Origin: Lepas anatifera
Lineage: Eukaryota; Arthropoda; Thecostraca; Lepadidae
Direction of reading: 5' to 3'
DNA length: 64,000 nucleotides
Assembly: GCA_034440635.1 (NCBI GenBank)
Contig: JAOTON010000332.1
Coordinates: forward strand, 310,001-374,000
Below are positions 46,368 to 59,263 of this stretch, one piece after another. The position numbers were made by a program, and so were the translations under genes. Under the pieces are notes generated by a model. The model saw only the letters and a list, made by a program, of their open reading frames with translations. It did not search any database and was not told where the DNA came from. Position 1 is the stretch's first letter, and each line of letters starts with the position of its first letter.

Positions 46368-46416
46368 GCAATTTTGGAGACGCAGCTGCGTTTCCAAAAT
46401 TGCAGTCTCGAGACTG
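46368..46416. repeat. Adjacent palindromes
   Basis: GCAATTTTGGAGACGCAG and its near-perfect reverse complement form a 36-bp dyad (46368-46403) with a single mismatched pair. It is followed directly by the perfect palindrome CAGTCTCGAGACTG. No loop separates the arms, so cruciform or dimer-binding sites are both possible. Confidence 0.85.
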
Positions 46417-49008
46417 TAGAATAATTTGGCGATGACAACTGGTCTCAAGGAAGGTCCACAACAGTCATGGAGAAGACGAGACTATATTTCGTCTGGATCT
46501 TATATTGGCTGGCGTCTTGGCAGCAAGACATTAAGATGGTCTGTTGTTTTTTTCCAGAACACCCAAGACCCTGTGTTGTTTGAGGCCCAGAGTTGTCTTT
46601 CTAAAAATCGCTGGAATTTGTCCCAGCAAAGACCAGTTATTTTGCTTAAGACCGATCAAGGCTCTGCACAGTCTTGAAAACAATGTGCAGTCTGGGCAAA
46701 TATTTGGGAAATGTGTGATAGTCTGACATCGTGTTGTCGGATTTTAATAGCAGAAACAAGACCCATTCTGATATATAGTTTCTGATATATAGGAGAGGGG
46801 TGCGCACGCGGAATGGTCATGGACGTCAAATTTCACCAATGCTATCTTGTTCTTAGAGCAGTCCGAATACATTTTGTAATTTGCATCGTGATTGGATTAA
46901 AAAAATAATAATCAAAATTTAATTACACCGTATGTGTGAAATCTGCTCGCCCCTTTCTCGTACACCTATGCACAGGTGTTTTGACTTGGGATGAAATTGA
47001 CATTCGCCTTGTAATTATCAGCATTATTGGTCCCTGCACACCAAATTCGGCCTTTTCAGATCAGCAAAAACCGAGTTATGATATAATAAGTGAAATAAAT
47101 TTGGTGATTTGACATGCCCCTGTTTTGGCTTGTGCCCCGAGCATTGGCAGAGCCCCACCTATTGACATGCCCCACCCATCCCTGATGTGTTCAGTAAGTA
47201 ATTGAACTGCTCAGGCCATACCATGGCAAAGACCCGATCAACGTATGTGCGTTGTACCCTTTCGGAGGTATAAGCTTTTCGTTAGCGTAACGCTCGGGCC
47301 GGGCCGTGTCGCTCATGTGCTAGTTTATACATGTGGAGGGGGAGACTTCACGGGCGCTGCGCACCCTGTCGGTTATAACATTGTTCGCCACGCTCTCATA
47401 TTCGGCCCTCTAAATTGATACGCATAGCCAGGGCTCATGACTGTAGAGAAACACTGAAATCTCACCATGACTGCTAAAATTGAGTTAGGCAACTGTTCAA
47501 GGTCGGCATGCGGTTTAAAAGCTGCCGCCCCATAGGCGGTACACCACGTGTTAGTGGTTAGCAATGCGGTGGTTATGGGCCCCGCCGCGGTGGGTGCGGT
47601 GGACGCCATCGGCAAATACGCCGTGTGAACGGCATAAATCGCCGAATGGTGTCCAGTTGCAAATCCGCCTCAGTTCGATGCAGTCGAAAGCTCCTGATTG
47701 ATCTGTCAGGACCGGGACCTTCTAACTCGACCCAGTTGGTGCGGTATGTCCGGTCTGGCTTGGAATCCCAGTTACGTAATAGGCTGGCCAAGGGCCGGAA
47801 AGGCAAATAGAATGCTCATGGATATCACTGGCCTAAGTGTTGTGATACTCGCTTCAGAGAAGTTCTCGCGTTGATTATGGGAGTCCAAACTGGGGAGCAT
47901 GTTAAGGAAGACTTGCTCCCAAGTTCGCGTCAGAATTCCATATGAGGAACTGCGCAGTCTCATATGTCTCAGTGATGTTCCTTCGCGGAATAACTGCGTG
48001 CATTCTTCAATGGCTGTATGGTATCCACTTCTCTAATTCATTGTTTTTCCTTTAAATTCAAGCTGGGAACCGAAAAGCGAAATGACACTTGAGAACATCA
48101 AACTAGCACAGGCGCGAACGACCCCAACAGGAAATACGGTAAAAGGCCATCTTGTTTTATTTCCTAGGCACTCCTGTTTCTTATACGGCATATTTAAGTT
48201 GTTTAGACAGAGAACATAACTGGCTTCGAACAGTCCAGAAAATGAAGTGGAAAGGAACAAGTATTTCTCTGCTCCCGCCCTCACCTCGGATAGTGGGAGA
48301 TCCGGGGTGGATTCTGGATGTTAAAAATAATTGTATTCTTGTCTTTTAACCCTATTTCTGTCGGCGGGGGAGGGAGGTATAGATTCCGCCCACCCCTCAT
48401 ATTTCTATATTTCTGAAGCTGCTCGTGATACACTTTTACAAATTTCTGACCTCTCCTAAAGCTAAATTGGCATATTTTCGGGAAGTTTGGGGATTATTTC
48501 TCCGCCAGGGGTTGGAATGTAAACACATGGATCTAGAATAATAGCCGATGTGCAAATGCTAGGGATGTTTTGCCTATGCGCTTATGACGGTTAGACTACG
48601 CTTTTTTCCACTGAATGTCATTTCCTGTCCCGCCGTGGGTCGCCCGCTCAGCGGCACAGCATGACTGGCCGAGCGCAGATGTCCGACGGTACAGTATATC
48701 CTGCAGACGAGACGCGGCGGCACAGTCTGGTGCAGGAGGAGCTCAAACATGCTCAGTTCAGAAAACAAGAGGAAAATTGAGGATCCGATGGTGACCAGGG
48801 CTCGGTATTTAAAAGGATCTATTCGCAAGCTGAGTGCTATCGTGCACGTACGAGTGTTATCTTCTGTACAAAGGTCGTCTGTAACAGTGTTGGGAGCAGT
48901 TAGATCGTTTGAATATATAAATCAGATGTCAGGAGATGATTCATTTACATTTTCATGCACATACACTGTGTAGTAAAAACACATTTACTGTACCATACAC
49001 ATTTTTAA

Positions 49009-49447
49009 CAGAGGCGGTTTAGCAAATCAAAATAGAGGGGCTTCTAATGTAGTTGGATGGGACTGTTGCAAAGTGAGTAGACTGTTTACAGGACAGGCGG
49101 GAGGAATTAAAGTAGTCATGCCATGCTCCAAGCCCTATAGCATAAGATAATTAGATGCTATAGGCGTACTCAGGTATCAAAATTAGGTGTTTTACGCATG
49201 TGCAATCGTATTTTAATATAGGAGTATCTTGGGCATGCATTTGATTCCAAAACCGCATAGAGAAAATAATTATCGGTAAGGGGACCAAGAAGGTATGCCC
49301 ATTCAGAATCCCCCTAGGTTTGGTATTGGCGGATAAAATGTAGACAATGTGAAAGTATGAGTAGGGGAGGAATAGATCCACACGCTTGCTAGGCAGTGGC
49401 AATATGCATCATGCCCCACTATTTTTCGTGATTTGCATCCGCCTCTG
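49009..49447. mobile_element. Candidate hAT-type MITE
   Basis: The ends CAGAGGCGG and CCGCCTCTG are perfect 9-bp inverted repeats about 440 bp apart. The flanking 8-mers match at only four positions, so this is weaker than the other calls. Confidence 0.5.
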
Positions 49448-50871
49448 ATGATTTTTTGACATTATACCATTTATCTAGACGTCAGAGATGTCACGCGGTA
49501 TCAGTCATTTGCTAATCGATGCAAAAACAAACTGTTGAATTACTCATATTTCACATATGATTGGTCCTGAAACTGCAATTGAACTTTGAATTTTACTTAG
49601 CTGAAGGTTGCAGCGATTCTGCATCAATTGTCTGCGAATACGTATGCTAGTGTATATATACTACTAGTGTTGTGAAAATCAAAACACAGGGCCCAGAGTT
49701 ATGGAGAATCTAAAAATCAGTAAAAAAGGAATATTTTGCTCAACCCCGCCCACAGTGCTTAATTCTTAATGGAGGCTAGCGCGAGCTTTACACTTATAAA
49801 ATCCGACCAATGGATTTCGAGACCTAATACTGATAGAATCGGCCCCTCCCCCCTGACGGGGATAGGGGGTAGCCGGGAGCATGACAGGAATAGGGTTAAT
49901 AATACCTTCAGCACTCCGGGCCTCCTCAGATGCTGCAGGGACCCTGCAAGAAGAAATGTTCTGTTAGTTATCACTAAACTCATGGCCACATTACTCATCG
50001 TCAAAGTCACGTAAAAAGTCAATGGCCTTGGAATTAGAGCATGAGAGTATGCCGTTAGAACTGAACCGGGGTGTCGTCTGCCGCCACAGCCAATCCAAAG
50101 CAAGGCAGTTCATCTCATTGCTCAAGACAAGACAAAGCATATCCACTACTCAGTGGCGGTGGATGGATTTAACGGGGGCACCACGGACTTTTCAACCCAT
50201 TTCTTTCCAGTCAGCGCCATGTGGTGCGTTAAAATGTATCCTTTAAGGGGGCACGGTGCCTCGGTGCTCCTCTCGTTTCACCGCCTATTTTGCTACATTT
50301 TATTTTCGTAGTATGACCACTTCCAACGGGCGTACTGTCCAGTTACAGGGAGGATTGGAGTAGGTATTTAATGAACCTATCCACCGGGGCAGATGGAACA
50401 CGGAACGCTGTCGCGCCGTGCGGATTACAATGCACAGATTAATCCGTTCTGTCTCCGTCTAGATGAAGACAATGAAGCGGCTGTCACCTGTACCTCACTT
50501 AAAGGGCGATATAGTGGTTTGGTTTTGTGAGAGAAAATGGTAACGCGTCCTGTTTAGGCCTGGGAATGGTCAGCAGCTACCAATGACGACTTGGGTCACG
50601 AGCAGCTGGAGCAGAATCTGGAGCCGATGAATCCGCATGCAGTCTGCATAGATGTTACATAACACTGCCTGAGAGGGAACACCTATTCAGATCTGGAAGT
50701 TTACGGCTGCAGATACCATCTTAGGCCAGAGATTTCTACGAACCAGCCCAGGCCAAATGGTAACCGCTCGGCTGAGGAATAACAAGTGAGAGTCACAGAG
50801 GGATTTAGACAATCGAATCATCTCTACCAGTCAAACGGGTCACCCTACCGAAATCGCAAATCAGCCACTAC

Positions 50872-51135
50872 CACAGGTGGATCCAAGGGGCAAGGGGATA
50901 GGAGCCACTCCCCCAATCGACCCACCCGGTGACGTCACATCCTGAGGCGTGGCTTAATTCCCCCCTCTCTTCCCAGGATACAAGCATTGGCGCCCCCACG
51001 ATGCAATTTGTCGTCCTTCTGATAGATCGCAGATTGAGAACTGTCACTCCTAGCCTAAATGGCACCCGTCCCGGGTCCAAATGGAGCTCCCTGACCGAAG
51101 CTCTCCTCTCGTTTTAAATCCTGGATCCGCCTGTG
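50872..51135 (-). mobile_element. hAT-type MITE (family H, copy 8)
   Basis: The ends are CACAGGTGGATCCAAGG and CTGGATCCGCCTGTG. The flanking 8-mers GCCACTAC and GCCGGTAC agree at six positions. Interior words such as AAGCATTGGCGCCCCCACGA match copy 3 and copy 5. Confidence 0.85.
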
Positions 51136-51655
51136 GCCGGTACTCATGCACCTACGTAAGTGCATTTTCATAGCTCAGTCAGAAATGACCTAAACAGGAT
51201 GGCATAAACGTAAACAAAGTGAGCGTAAACATTCACAAAGGCGCTGCAGCTAGGTGCAGGAAACATACGCCCAAGCATGGAAACTTGCGAGATATGTGCC
51301 ATTCCTATGACGACACTGATTAGACGTGACGCCAAAAGTGATAAAACCCCCAGACGCAAATTTGTTCTTGTTTTTAGTACAAGACCAATGCAAGTAAAAT
51401 GTGTATATCTCGGTTATACCTAAAGCGCTTGTATTCCCGATAACACTGGTCAACAGCCAAAATGGATCCGGCACGGGAACACCTGTTTCTGCCTATTTCG
51501 ATACCGCTGATTTCAAATTTAGTAACCGTTTTTTGCCATCGGACCTGGTTTCTTCCCAAAAGCATACCTGGTGTACAGCCCCTACACTTTCCACACACAG
51601 TCATGGGCCTAGCCTTTTGTGGAAAAATCTAGATCAAGGACATCGAGAACCCGGG

Positions 51656-52113
51656 TTAAAGGGAATGTGGCACCTTGGTCGAATCCTTAAATTTAGTGTA
51701 ATTAGGCGTAATTTTAGTAAAAAAATAATGAAACCACTCACGATTTCTCTGAAAAATGTACACTAAGCTCGAAATTTGTTTTTTTAGATACTCCTCTAGA
51801 AAAAGAAATAAATATCAGCCTGTGGATGATGCCACGATCTGGCAACCACCACCACACTTGAAACGCTTCAAGGGCTTCGATTGGCTGATGCTCATCGTGA
51901 CGTCAGCATATGTCGTCACACCAGTAGCTCACAACAATGGCCGCCAGCGACGGGGGGCTGAGGGGGGCTGGTGTCAGGTAGGTTTTAGCTTTTTTCTACG
52001 GAAATATCGAGTTCCAAGACAAATGACATATGGAGTACCGGGTTTTCCGACCTGCTTTACAACTTGGCTATCTCAGTTAAAATCACGTTGTGGAGGTGCC
52101 ACATTCCCTTTAA
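51656..52113. mobile_element. TTAA-flanked MITE (family A, copy 4)
   Basis: The ends are TTAAAGGGAATGTGGCACC and GGTGCCACATTCCCTTTAA, a perfect inverted repeat. The interior is inverted relative to copy 3 (GGTCGAATCC near the left end). A chance open frame of 146 codons crosses it. Confidence 0.93.
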
Positions 52114-52279
52114 CTGCACCGAGACAGACAATGCAGCTTATCACTATATATGTGAGTTTATTGCAACGGAAGACTACCTCACATTCAAGTGCATGAACAT
52201 TGTACATTGAACAAGGCTTGCGCTCGGTCGCACAAGCTAGGCGGTATTGTAGACCGAGACGTGACGTTGCAACATTATA

Positions 52280-52620
52280 TGATGAGGATTTTATGTCAGA
52301 GTCACCTCCCTGGAAGGTCGAGTCTAAGTAAAAGTCACAAGTCAAGGTCACACCACCATTTCAAGGTCATTGACCCTAGTGTCTTTGATCGGATGACACC
52401 GCCTAATATGACGTATACCATGTTATGACGTCATAGGCTAGGTCATTCAATCTTGAGCTCAAGGTCGCAGGCTCAAGTCGAAGTTCATAGGTCAAGGTCA
52501 AACATGATTTCCCGCCCGTGGTTGGCATAGTGCTAGCTGCAGTATACGTTATAGGCAAAGTGTAATATTTTGACGTCAAAGGTCAAAGACCTTGAACGAC
52601 CCATAGAGGATACAACATCC
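52280..52620. repeat. AGGTCA-rich interspersed repeat (copy 2)
   Basis: It matches 42480-42720 through AAGGTCATTGACCCTAG, GACGTATA, ATGACGTCATAGG, ATTTCCCGCC and ATAGTGCTAGC. It contains many AGGTCA hexamers. Boundaries are not defined. Confidence 0.75.
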
Positions 52621-53689
52621 AATTGTATCCCGTAGAGGATACAACACACCCAATAACCCCTATTTAATATGTAGCTTATCCAAAAGCGTACAGTTGCATC
52701 TGCAACTTAAGCGTACATAATCGTATCATGCGCTTACTTAAGCGTATCATGAGCGGAAAGCAGCCCCTTACAGGGGTTTTCTGCTCTCCGTAAAGTGGTG
52801 TCCGGGCTGGGCGCGCAGTGGAGACAAATTCTGGCTGAATTCCACCGGGAAAACCTTCACTGCCCCACAAACGACAGGTTTTGAGACGAACGAGGTATCA
52901 AATCAAGGATATGCGGCACACTCTGCAGAACTGAGGGAGAGTGCCCTGGTTGCACACCCCTGCCTAATTGTGCCTCTCGCTGTGTCTCCCATCCCTCTGG
53001 TGTGATCCTCTCAAAAAATATTTTCATCGCAGTTGCCAGTGCTAGATTTAGCTGGCTTGGCCTTTCCCTACAGACAGGAGAGTTGAATGAGGTAATTGTG
53101 TCAATTGTTCGAAAAATTATATCAGTTTCTATAACATATTTTGTATGAAGAGATCGTGCGTTTCTGCTCTTCATTACTCAGGAACGCAGGTCCAACCGCG
53201 AGGGCTCCTGCAGCACTCCACTAATGATTTTTATTAGGGCCACTCCCAACAGGCACACTTGCCCAATTACAGCGAGTATTGGCGTGGTTGAAAGGGTTTC
53301 CAAGAGAGTTCGGTTAGGGGATTCCAGTATTAGTTAAGGGATTCCAAGAGAGCTCCGTCTACTAAGGAGCCCATCCCCGTCCATAGTTCATTGCAGACCC
53401 TTCAAACCGGTCTAAAAGATGGCACGAGGCCAAGTTTATTTTCAGGAAAATCCGCCTGCACGAATCACGCATACTGCGGAGCCAAACGGAGTTATCTAAG
53501 AATCTGGCTGCGTCCACACGCGCTGGTTAACTCACCAATGCATCGCTGCATGTGTACCTCAGCAGTACCAGGGCCGTAAAATCCCAGGATGGCTGAAGCT
53601 CTATAAAACTTTCAACTCCACTGAAGACCAAAAACTGAACCGGTTTTGTGACAAGTAGAACCAAAACCCTTAAGAAAGCTTCCTTTATC
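52621..53689. other. No recognisable gene
   Basis: Unassigned sequence. A direct word repeat, CGTAGAGGATACAACA-like, occurs at about 52605-52645. A minus-strand frame at 52857-53174 has no recognised domain. Confidence 0.35.
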
Positions 53690-54510
53690 AAAGTCCATAT
53701 AGTATAAAAACACAAGTACCTAAGAGTAACGTTGCGCCAAAATTTAAAATTTGATGAACAGGTCAACAGCATCATAAAAACAAATATTGCGGCTAGCCCA
53801 CTGTATGCCATATCCAGACACCTGCCAAAACACATTTTATGTGAAATATACTCAATTTACATTAAGCCATTCCACGGCCACTGCGACTCTGTGTACCGCG
53901 GACACCTGACAGTATATGACGAGCTAAGACTAGAAAGACAATTGAACCGTATCGCACGACTAAGTACAGTAACTCTAAAAAGAACACTGGCAGGCAAATT
54001 AAAAATGAGCTCGGCTGGGACTCTGACTAAGCAACGAGAAGCACACAGACTTATTTCCTACAATAAGCTTGTTCACAACTCTGAAAGACTATCAGAATAG
54101 GCGAACTCACTCGTCCCTCAGAACCGTTTCGACACCAACAATCGAAACCTTATAGGAACGCATCAACTTCATTAGCACGAACCAAAAGAACTGCATTTCA
54201 CCGTTCATTCTTACCAGCAACCATAGAAATGGAATTTGCTCCCACCCGAAACACGTGTCAGAAACTCTGGCAAAATCTAAGACTGTAAATCTGTGCAACA
54301 ACATCCTGTCAACTGGCACAATCCCACTCAACTCCTACTTGTATCAAACCCAGAAATCATCTCACCTTCATGCCACTGTGGCTTTTGCGGAGAAACTACC
54401 CGAAATTTTTCACTGCAATGCCCTTTTACACCGAATTAAGACAAACACTACTTTCAAATGTCCAGAAAATTTGCAAATTAACGTTTCACTGCCGAGCACA
54501 AATGCCTTCC
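53690..54510 (+). mobile_element. LINE fragment, C-terminal RT region
   Basis: The plus strand reads KYLRVTLRQNLKFDEQVNSI, then ISRHLPKHILCEIYSIYIKP and LRLERQLNRIARL, the region downstream of the RT palm in CR1/I-like LINEs. After a frameshift the C-terminal zinc-knuckle appears: IPLNSYLY in one frame, then SPSCHCGFCGETTRNFSLQC in the next. The catalytic core is absent. A stop just upstream of KYLRV and the frameshift show decay. It is distinct in sequence from the LINE at 23560-25100. Confidence 0.82.
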
Positions 54511-55193
54511 ACATCCATTTACACGGAGGCTCGTTAAGCGACGAAGGGAGCAGTGCTGTTGAAGACTGCACTCAAAGTGACGTTGCAGCAGCACTGACAG
54601 CTCGGGGTGCGGCGGCGGCACTGTTGGTGGCGGGTGAGTAGGATGCACAAGGCACAGGGGCTGCGTGTACGGCGGAGGAATCTCCGAGGACCTGGCGCGG
54701 TGGATTACCCACTCAGGTGTTCCCATTACTGTGACTGATGAGGAACTGTTTTGAATTTCTTTTTGGTTCCTCTCTTTTTCCACTCACCGTGTTTTTCTTT
54801 CTAATTCGTAAAGCAACCCTTGCTGTAATTTTGACAGGAGTGGTGCCTAGATATAGGCTTCACGCTTTCGAGTCGATCCAAAATTATAAGCTGCTTATGT
54901 CTGTAACGAAGGAAATAAATGCTTTTCTTCTTCTTCATCATCTTCTAAGCAGTAGTTTTGTTCAGACGTCCCCAGTATCTACGTCAACGTTTACTGTCAA
55001 CCATACTATAGTAAGCCGTGCTCAAAGGTGGCTTAGCAGCTTTAGGGGTGCTTTCTGACGCTTAGTCTAAATACGCATCTGACGTTTTTGGACTTTAGGG
55101 GTGCTCACACACCTCCAAAAGTATGAAACAATTCTCCCCACCTAGTTGGATGCACAGCACGTGACATGAAGGAAGATAATTGCTGAACTTCTC
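54511..55193. other. No recognisable gene
   Basis: A GC-rich patch (54590-54720) with a GCGGCGGCACTG run precedes AT-rich sequence. A CTTCTTCTTCATCATCTTC simple stretch at about 54928 follows AATAAATG and could be the tail of an unassigned retroelement. Confidence 0.35.
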
Positions 55194-55645
55194 TTAAAGG
55201 GGTATCGTGGTCGAATCGTGGAATTTAGTGTAATTAGGCGTACTTTTAGCCGAAATTAATAAAACCACTCATGATTTCTCTGAAAAAATATACAATAGGC
55301 TCAATATTTTGATTTTTAAAATGCTCCTCTAGGAAAAGAAATAAATATCTGCCTGTGGATGATATCATGATCTGCCAACCACTACCATACTTGAAACGCT
55401 TCAAGGGCTTCAATTGGCTGATGCTCATCGTGACGTCAGCATATTTCGTCACACCAACAGCCATGACAATTGTGACCTGCTGCTAGGGGTACATGAGGGG
55501 TACATGGCAGGAAGGTTTTAGCTTTTTCTACGGAAATCTCGTGTTCCAAGACAAATGATATATAGAGTACCGGGTTTTCCGACTTGCTTTACAACTTGGC
55601 TATCTCAGTTAAAATCACGTTATGAAGGTGCCACATTCCCTTTAA
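55194..55645. mobile_element. TTAA-flanked MITE (family A, copy 5)
   Basis: The left end has decayed to TTAAAGGGGTATCGTGGTCG. The right end, GGTGCCACATTCCCTTTAA, is perfect. The interior matches copy 4. Its right TTAA is shared with the family B element that starts at 55642. Confidence 0.9.
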
Positions 55646-55900
55646 AGGGAGTGTCCCACTTTTATAACGTGTTTTGAACTGAGATAGCAGTTTTGTAGAG
55701 CGTGTTGAGGAATCACTTTTGACATATTTAGTTTTACTCAAAGCTCTCTGTATGCAATTTGTGCACACTTAAAAGTTCAAAATAAAGGGGCCTATTGGCT
55801 TATTTCAAACCCTAAAGGAATACCTTTCATATGGCTGCAACAATCTGATTGGTCCTCAGGCCTGAGCCCGGCCCACTAGCGGAAAATGTCATGCCAGAGG
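55642..55900 (+). mobile_element. TTAA-type element (family B, copy 3), right end not found
   Basis: It begins TTAAAGGGAGTGTCCCACTT and continues TTTTGAACTGAGATAGCAG, as at 27294. The terminus and first 40 bases resemble family A (TTTTAACTGAGATAGCCA), so the two families are probably related. The end coordinate is a guess. Confidence 0.65.
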
Positions 55901-56854
55901 TCTAAAAAGTGAGCTTGTGGTCGCCGACTAAAATCCAAGCTTCTTAGATGGTCGCCGAACCTAATACTACATGAATTACAAAATCGGTCTTAAAAGTGGT
56001 ATAAATATGGCTATAGGGAAGCACTGGCGAGCGCAAGGGGGAAGGTTCCGATAAAATATATATATAAAAAACCTATAAAATATAGATCGGGTTTCTCGAT
56101 ATCGATGATCTAAGCCAGAATCAAGTCATTACCTAAGTGATTTCATGAGATTATAATTCAGTATTAAAGTCAAAGTTATGATCTGAAACCAGCAAAATTA
56201 TACATGCTGGCCCTTAACCCTAGCCCCGGTGACCAGCATGTAACACCTATGACCCCCCCTGGTGGAGGGGGTTGAAAATGACACCCTCGATCTCGGAAAC
56301 AAAGAAAGATAGAAGCGGAAAAAGCGATCGAAAGGTCGTCGGAAATGCAGTCGGCGTTACTCCCGGAATTTTTGCGGAAGGTCAATACTGTGGTCACCAG
56401 AGGGGAATAATTCATATACGTCAAAATGTATCAAATGCAGTGCTCTATAAAACCTTGCTTATCTCCGTACAAAAATAGCCGGAACCACTTTCTCAACGCT
56501 ATTCGACAGAGCCGGACCAGCTCTTTCACTAAGGCAACATCCATTTTCATATCGGTTCAAAGGCTAGGGCGCAACCGGACACTGAATATTGGGGATGTTA
56601 TCAGGTAGCTTCAAGTTATAATAGGAAGAACGCTCGCAATGGGCGTGATATGTCGGACTTAAAAGCCAATGTTGGATAGTGATCAGTCATTTATACGCAC
56701 TACGCAGTCATGAATACGTATCGATAGTGCCCACTAATCTTAGGCTAAGTCTGTTTGGAGGTCAATCGAGGTCAAAGATGATACACTGCCCGTACACAAG
56801 GGCAATTAAATGGGCGCCGAAAGCGGTGGGACGGGGTACCTACGCATCCTCCTG

Positions 56855-57000
56855 TTGGCCAACCAGGGGGAGGTCTCCCCAAAATTTTCGGTTCATCGTC
56901 ATTAATGCTGTCAGGTACCAAATATGCTCACAATTCCCCTGCCCCGGTCAGCACCAGCCCGGGTCCGTTCCCCTGTAAAAATTCCGTGGGAGCGCCCCTG
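56855..57000 (-). mobile_element. hAT-like repeat, inverted relative of 61915-62105
   Basis: Read on the minus strand it starts CAGGGGCGCTCCCACGGAAT and contains GGACCCGGGCTGGTGCTGACC and GGGGAGACCTCCCCC-like words in the same order as the element at 61915. The far boundary is uncertain. Confidence 0.65.
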
Positions 57001-58925
57001 GGCATTAACATTTTCGCCCATCACTTCTATACCAAGCAAGATACAACCATGATTGATGCACCATTGTTGTTCTCTCATCAATAATAGTTTTATTTTGTGT
57101 CCATCCATGTAAAAAATTGTTAGGCCTTATCTTAGAGACAAATAAAAGGGTTTGCAGCACCTTAAAAGAGCCTCAGAAACAGTTCCGATGTTTCATTTAA
57201 CTAGAGAAAAATGTTTTCATGTACATACATGCGTCGTGAAATACTTGTGATTCTTCACCTTGAGGCGCCAGAAATCAGATAAATTCCAGTAACATTTCAA
57301 ATAAATAATTCAAACATTATTCATTGGCAACATTTCCTCAGAAGTGCAGTGGAAAATATCAACCATTGCTAAGATGAGGCCCAATTTTCGCTCCATTGTT
57401 GAACATGGTTCTATTCAAAGCAATAGCAATGCTGTCTCTTGGGAATAACCTTGTTTTCTTTCCATGACATCATTCCCATGATAACTATTTGCAAAGCTCT
57501 TAATTGATGCATTTTAGCATTAATAATCAGGACTGAAAAAGTTTCCAGAATAGTTGCTGATGACCTATTTGGACCAGGATTGGGTACTGAGAAGAACAGT
57601 TTGCATTTCAGCAACCTGTTCTTTTGTGGTGGACACAATCTCTCTGTGAGATTTCTGCTGTACCTCTGTGGCAGTGCTTCCATATTTCATCCATACTAGA
57701 GAAAACAAAACGATTCAACTTTCTTGCGACAAAAAATACAAGATATTATCAGAAACTTGGATGCATATAATCAGTCAGTTAAAAAACATACGCACACCCT
57801 GATCACCCAGTGTGCATCCATCTGTGCAAAAGACACAGCTTATTCTATGTTTGGCAGACTTGGATTGGACCATTGTCCTTGCAGTGGAGTCTTCTGGCAA
57901 ATTGGAAATGGTTTATCACATATTTGTGCTGTGCAGGAATGCACATTTATATCCCTTATGGGGTACCAATGCACTGAGATGGATCTAGGATTTTAGTAAG
58001 GGGCAGCCCTCTCAGATTGCATGCTGTCAACCAAAAGGGCACACTTCACCCAAAAGGGTGGCTATCATCATCAATCAGTGGGAGAAAACTGTGGTTGGTG
58101 TGACTTAAAAATGGTAACAGTGCCATAAATGGGAATGCTTGACCCATAGATGGTAACACCCATTCTCAATTATGGGAATGCATGAGACCATTTTCCAGAA
58201 CAATATTTTAGGCCATGAAACAAACTTTTGTTCTTTCTACCTGGCTTATGTCTGTTCTTAAAATTTTAGAGGACATTTATCTTTGAAGCAGAAACAGGAA
58301 ATCATACTTTATACCCTGTTTCAAATATTGAAGCTCAACATGTTTATTATGATCATTCACATGTCTTGGTGCATCTGTGTAAATAAAACACTAGTCATAT
58401 ACAAAATCAATTAATAGATACCTAGTGACACAATAAAATAGGTTTTTTAACATTTGATTTCTATTGCCACTTGAGATAATAATATATACAGACCAAGACA
58501 CATGGCCATACAGAACATGATGTGAGCCAACCTAGCACAACAAAACCTATTTTCAGCACCTTTAATGCCATTTTTCACAACTTCTCAACTTCAAAGCTCC
58601 ATCTGTAGTCCCATAATTTGTATTCTAGTGGTGGGGGCAGTAGCAAGGTATTTTCTGCCTCACAGACCTGGTTTAATCAGTTTTGGGGTACCCTTTTCCT
58701 CAGGCCGCCCTTAATCCTTTCAAACTTAAGGGGTCCTGAACTCGAGTTCAGGGATCCCTTGGACCTGTCACTGCTGTGGCACCCCAAATGAAAGCTCAAG
58801 TTATTTTCTGTGCCTACTAAGAGCATCCTTAAAATTTTCCTATTTCTCATTTCAGGGATTTTAAAATTTATAAATAACAGGCCTACTTGGTCACCCAGTT
58901 ATATGTCCAGCTATAAGGCCCAGTC
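57001..58925. other. AT-rich, no recognisable gene
   Basis: Frames at 57411-57683 (minus) and 57724-57996 (plus) are the longest, and neither matches a family I know. TTCCCAT/ATGGGAA words recur here and at 37330-37540, hinting at an unassigned shared repeat. Confidence 0.35.
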
Positions 58926-59263
58926 TGCAAAGTACGGCAGCATTCCAGACGAGTCGCACCAGCCATCTAAAATTCTCCCACCACCACACTCCAAAAATTC
59001 GCACCAATCTGGCACATACCAGGGAAAAAATGCACCCATTCCTACCCCTACAATGCAATGCTACCTCAATCATTAGTCAGTTAGTTAAGGAATTTTTATA
59101 AGGCCCCCTCCTGTGTCTTAATAGCCATTCAGCCATTATTTGTTTAGTTTAAGTGTCACTAACCTCGCAAGTTCGCACCAGGTTGATAAAATTTGCACCA
59201 GTCGGTCCTGTCTCCAAGGGCACTCGCACCGACAAGATCTCGACGAAAATGCCGTACTTTGCA
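58926..59263. repeat. Inverted-repeat element, 14-bp arms
   Basis: TGCAAAGTACGGCA at 58926-58939 is exactly reverse-complemented at 59250-59263. TTCGCACCA/TCGCACCAG words recur between the arms. It could be a small MITE. No target duplication was identified. Confidence 0.55.

Larger units (their letters stand above)
44727..50871. other. Long stretch with no confident gene
   Basis: No protein family was recognised in any frame. Features seen are a 36-bp near-palindrome and a 14-bp palindrome at 46368-46416, a candidate hAT-type element at 49009-49447, and a family-like fragment at about 50155-50280 sharing GGGGGCACGGTGCC and GGTGCTCCTC words with 16895-16940. The frames at 44780-45064, 47573-47806 and 49759-50103 look non-coding. 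Confidence 0.4.

Noticed and set aside
47540..47770. SINE with A-box-like TTAGTGGTTAGCAATGCGG
   Set aside because: The B box is poor and too distant, and no second copy or tail was found.
51756..52196. 146-codon ORF
   Set aside because: It lies inside and across a non-coding TTAA MITE. Parallel frames occur in other copies by homology.
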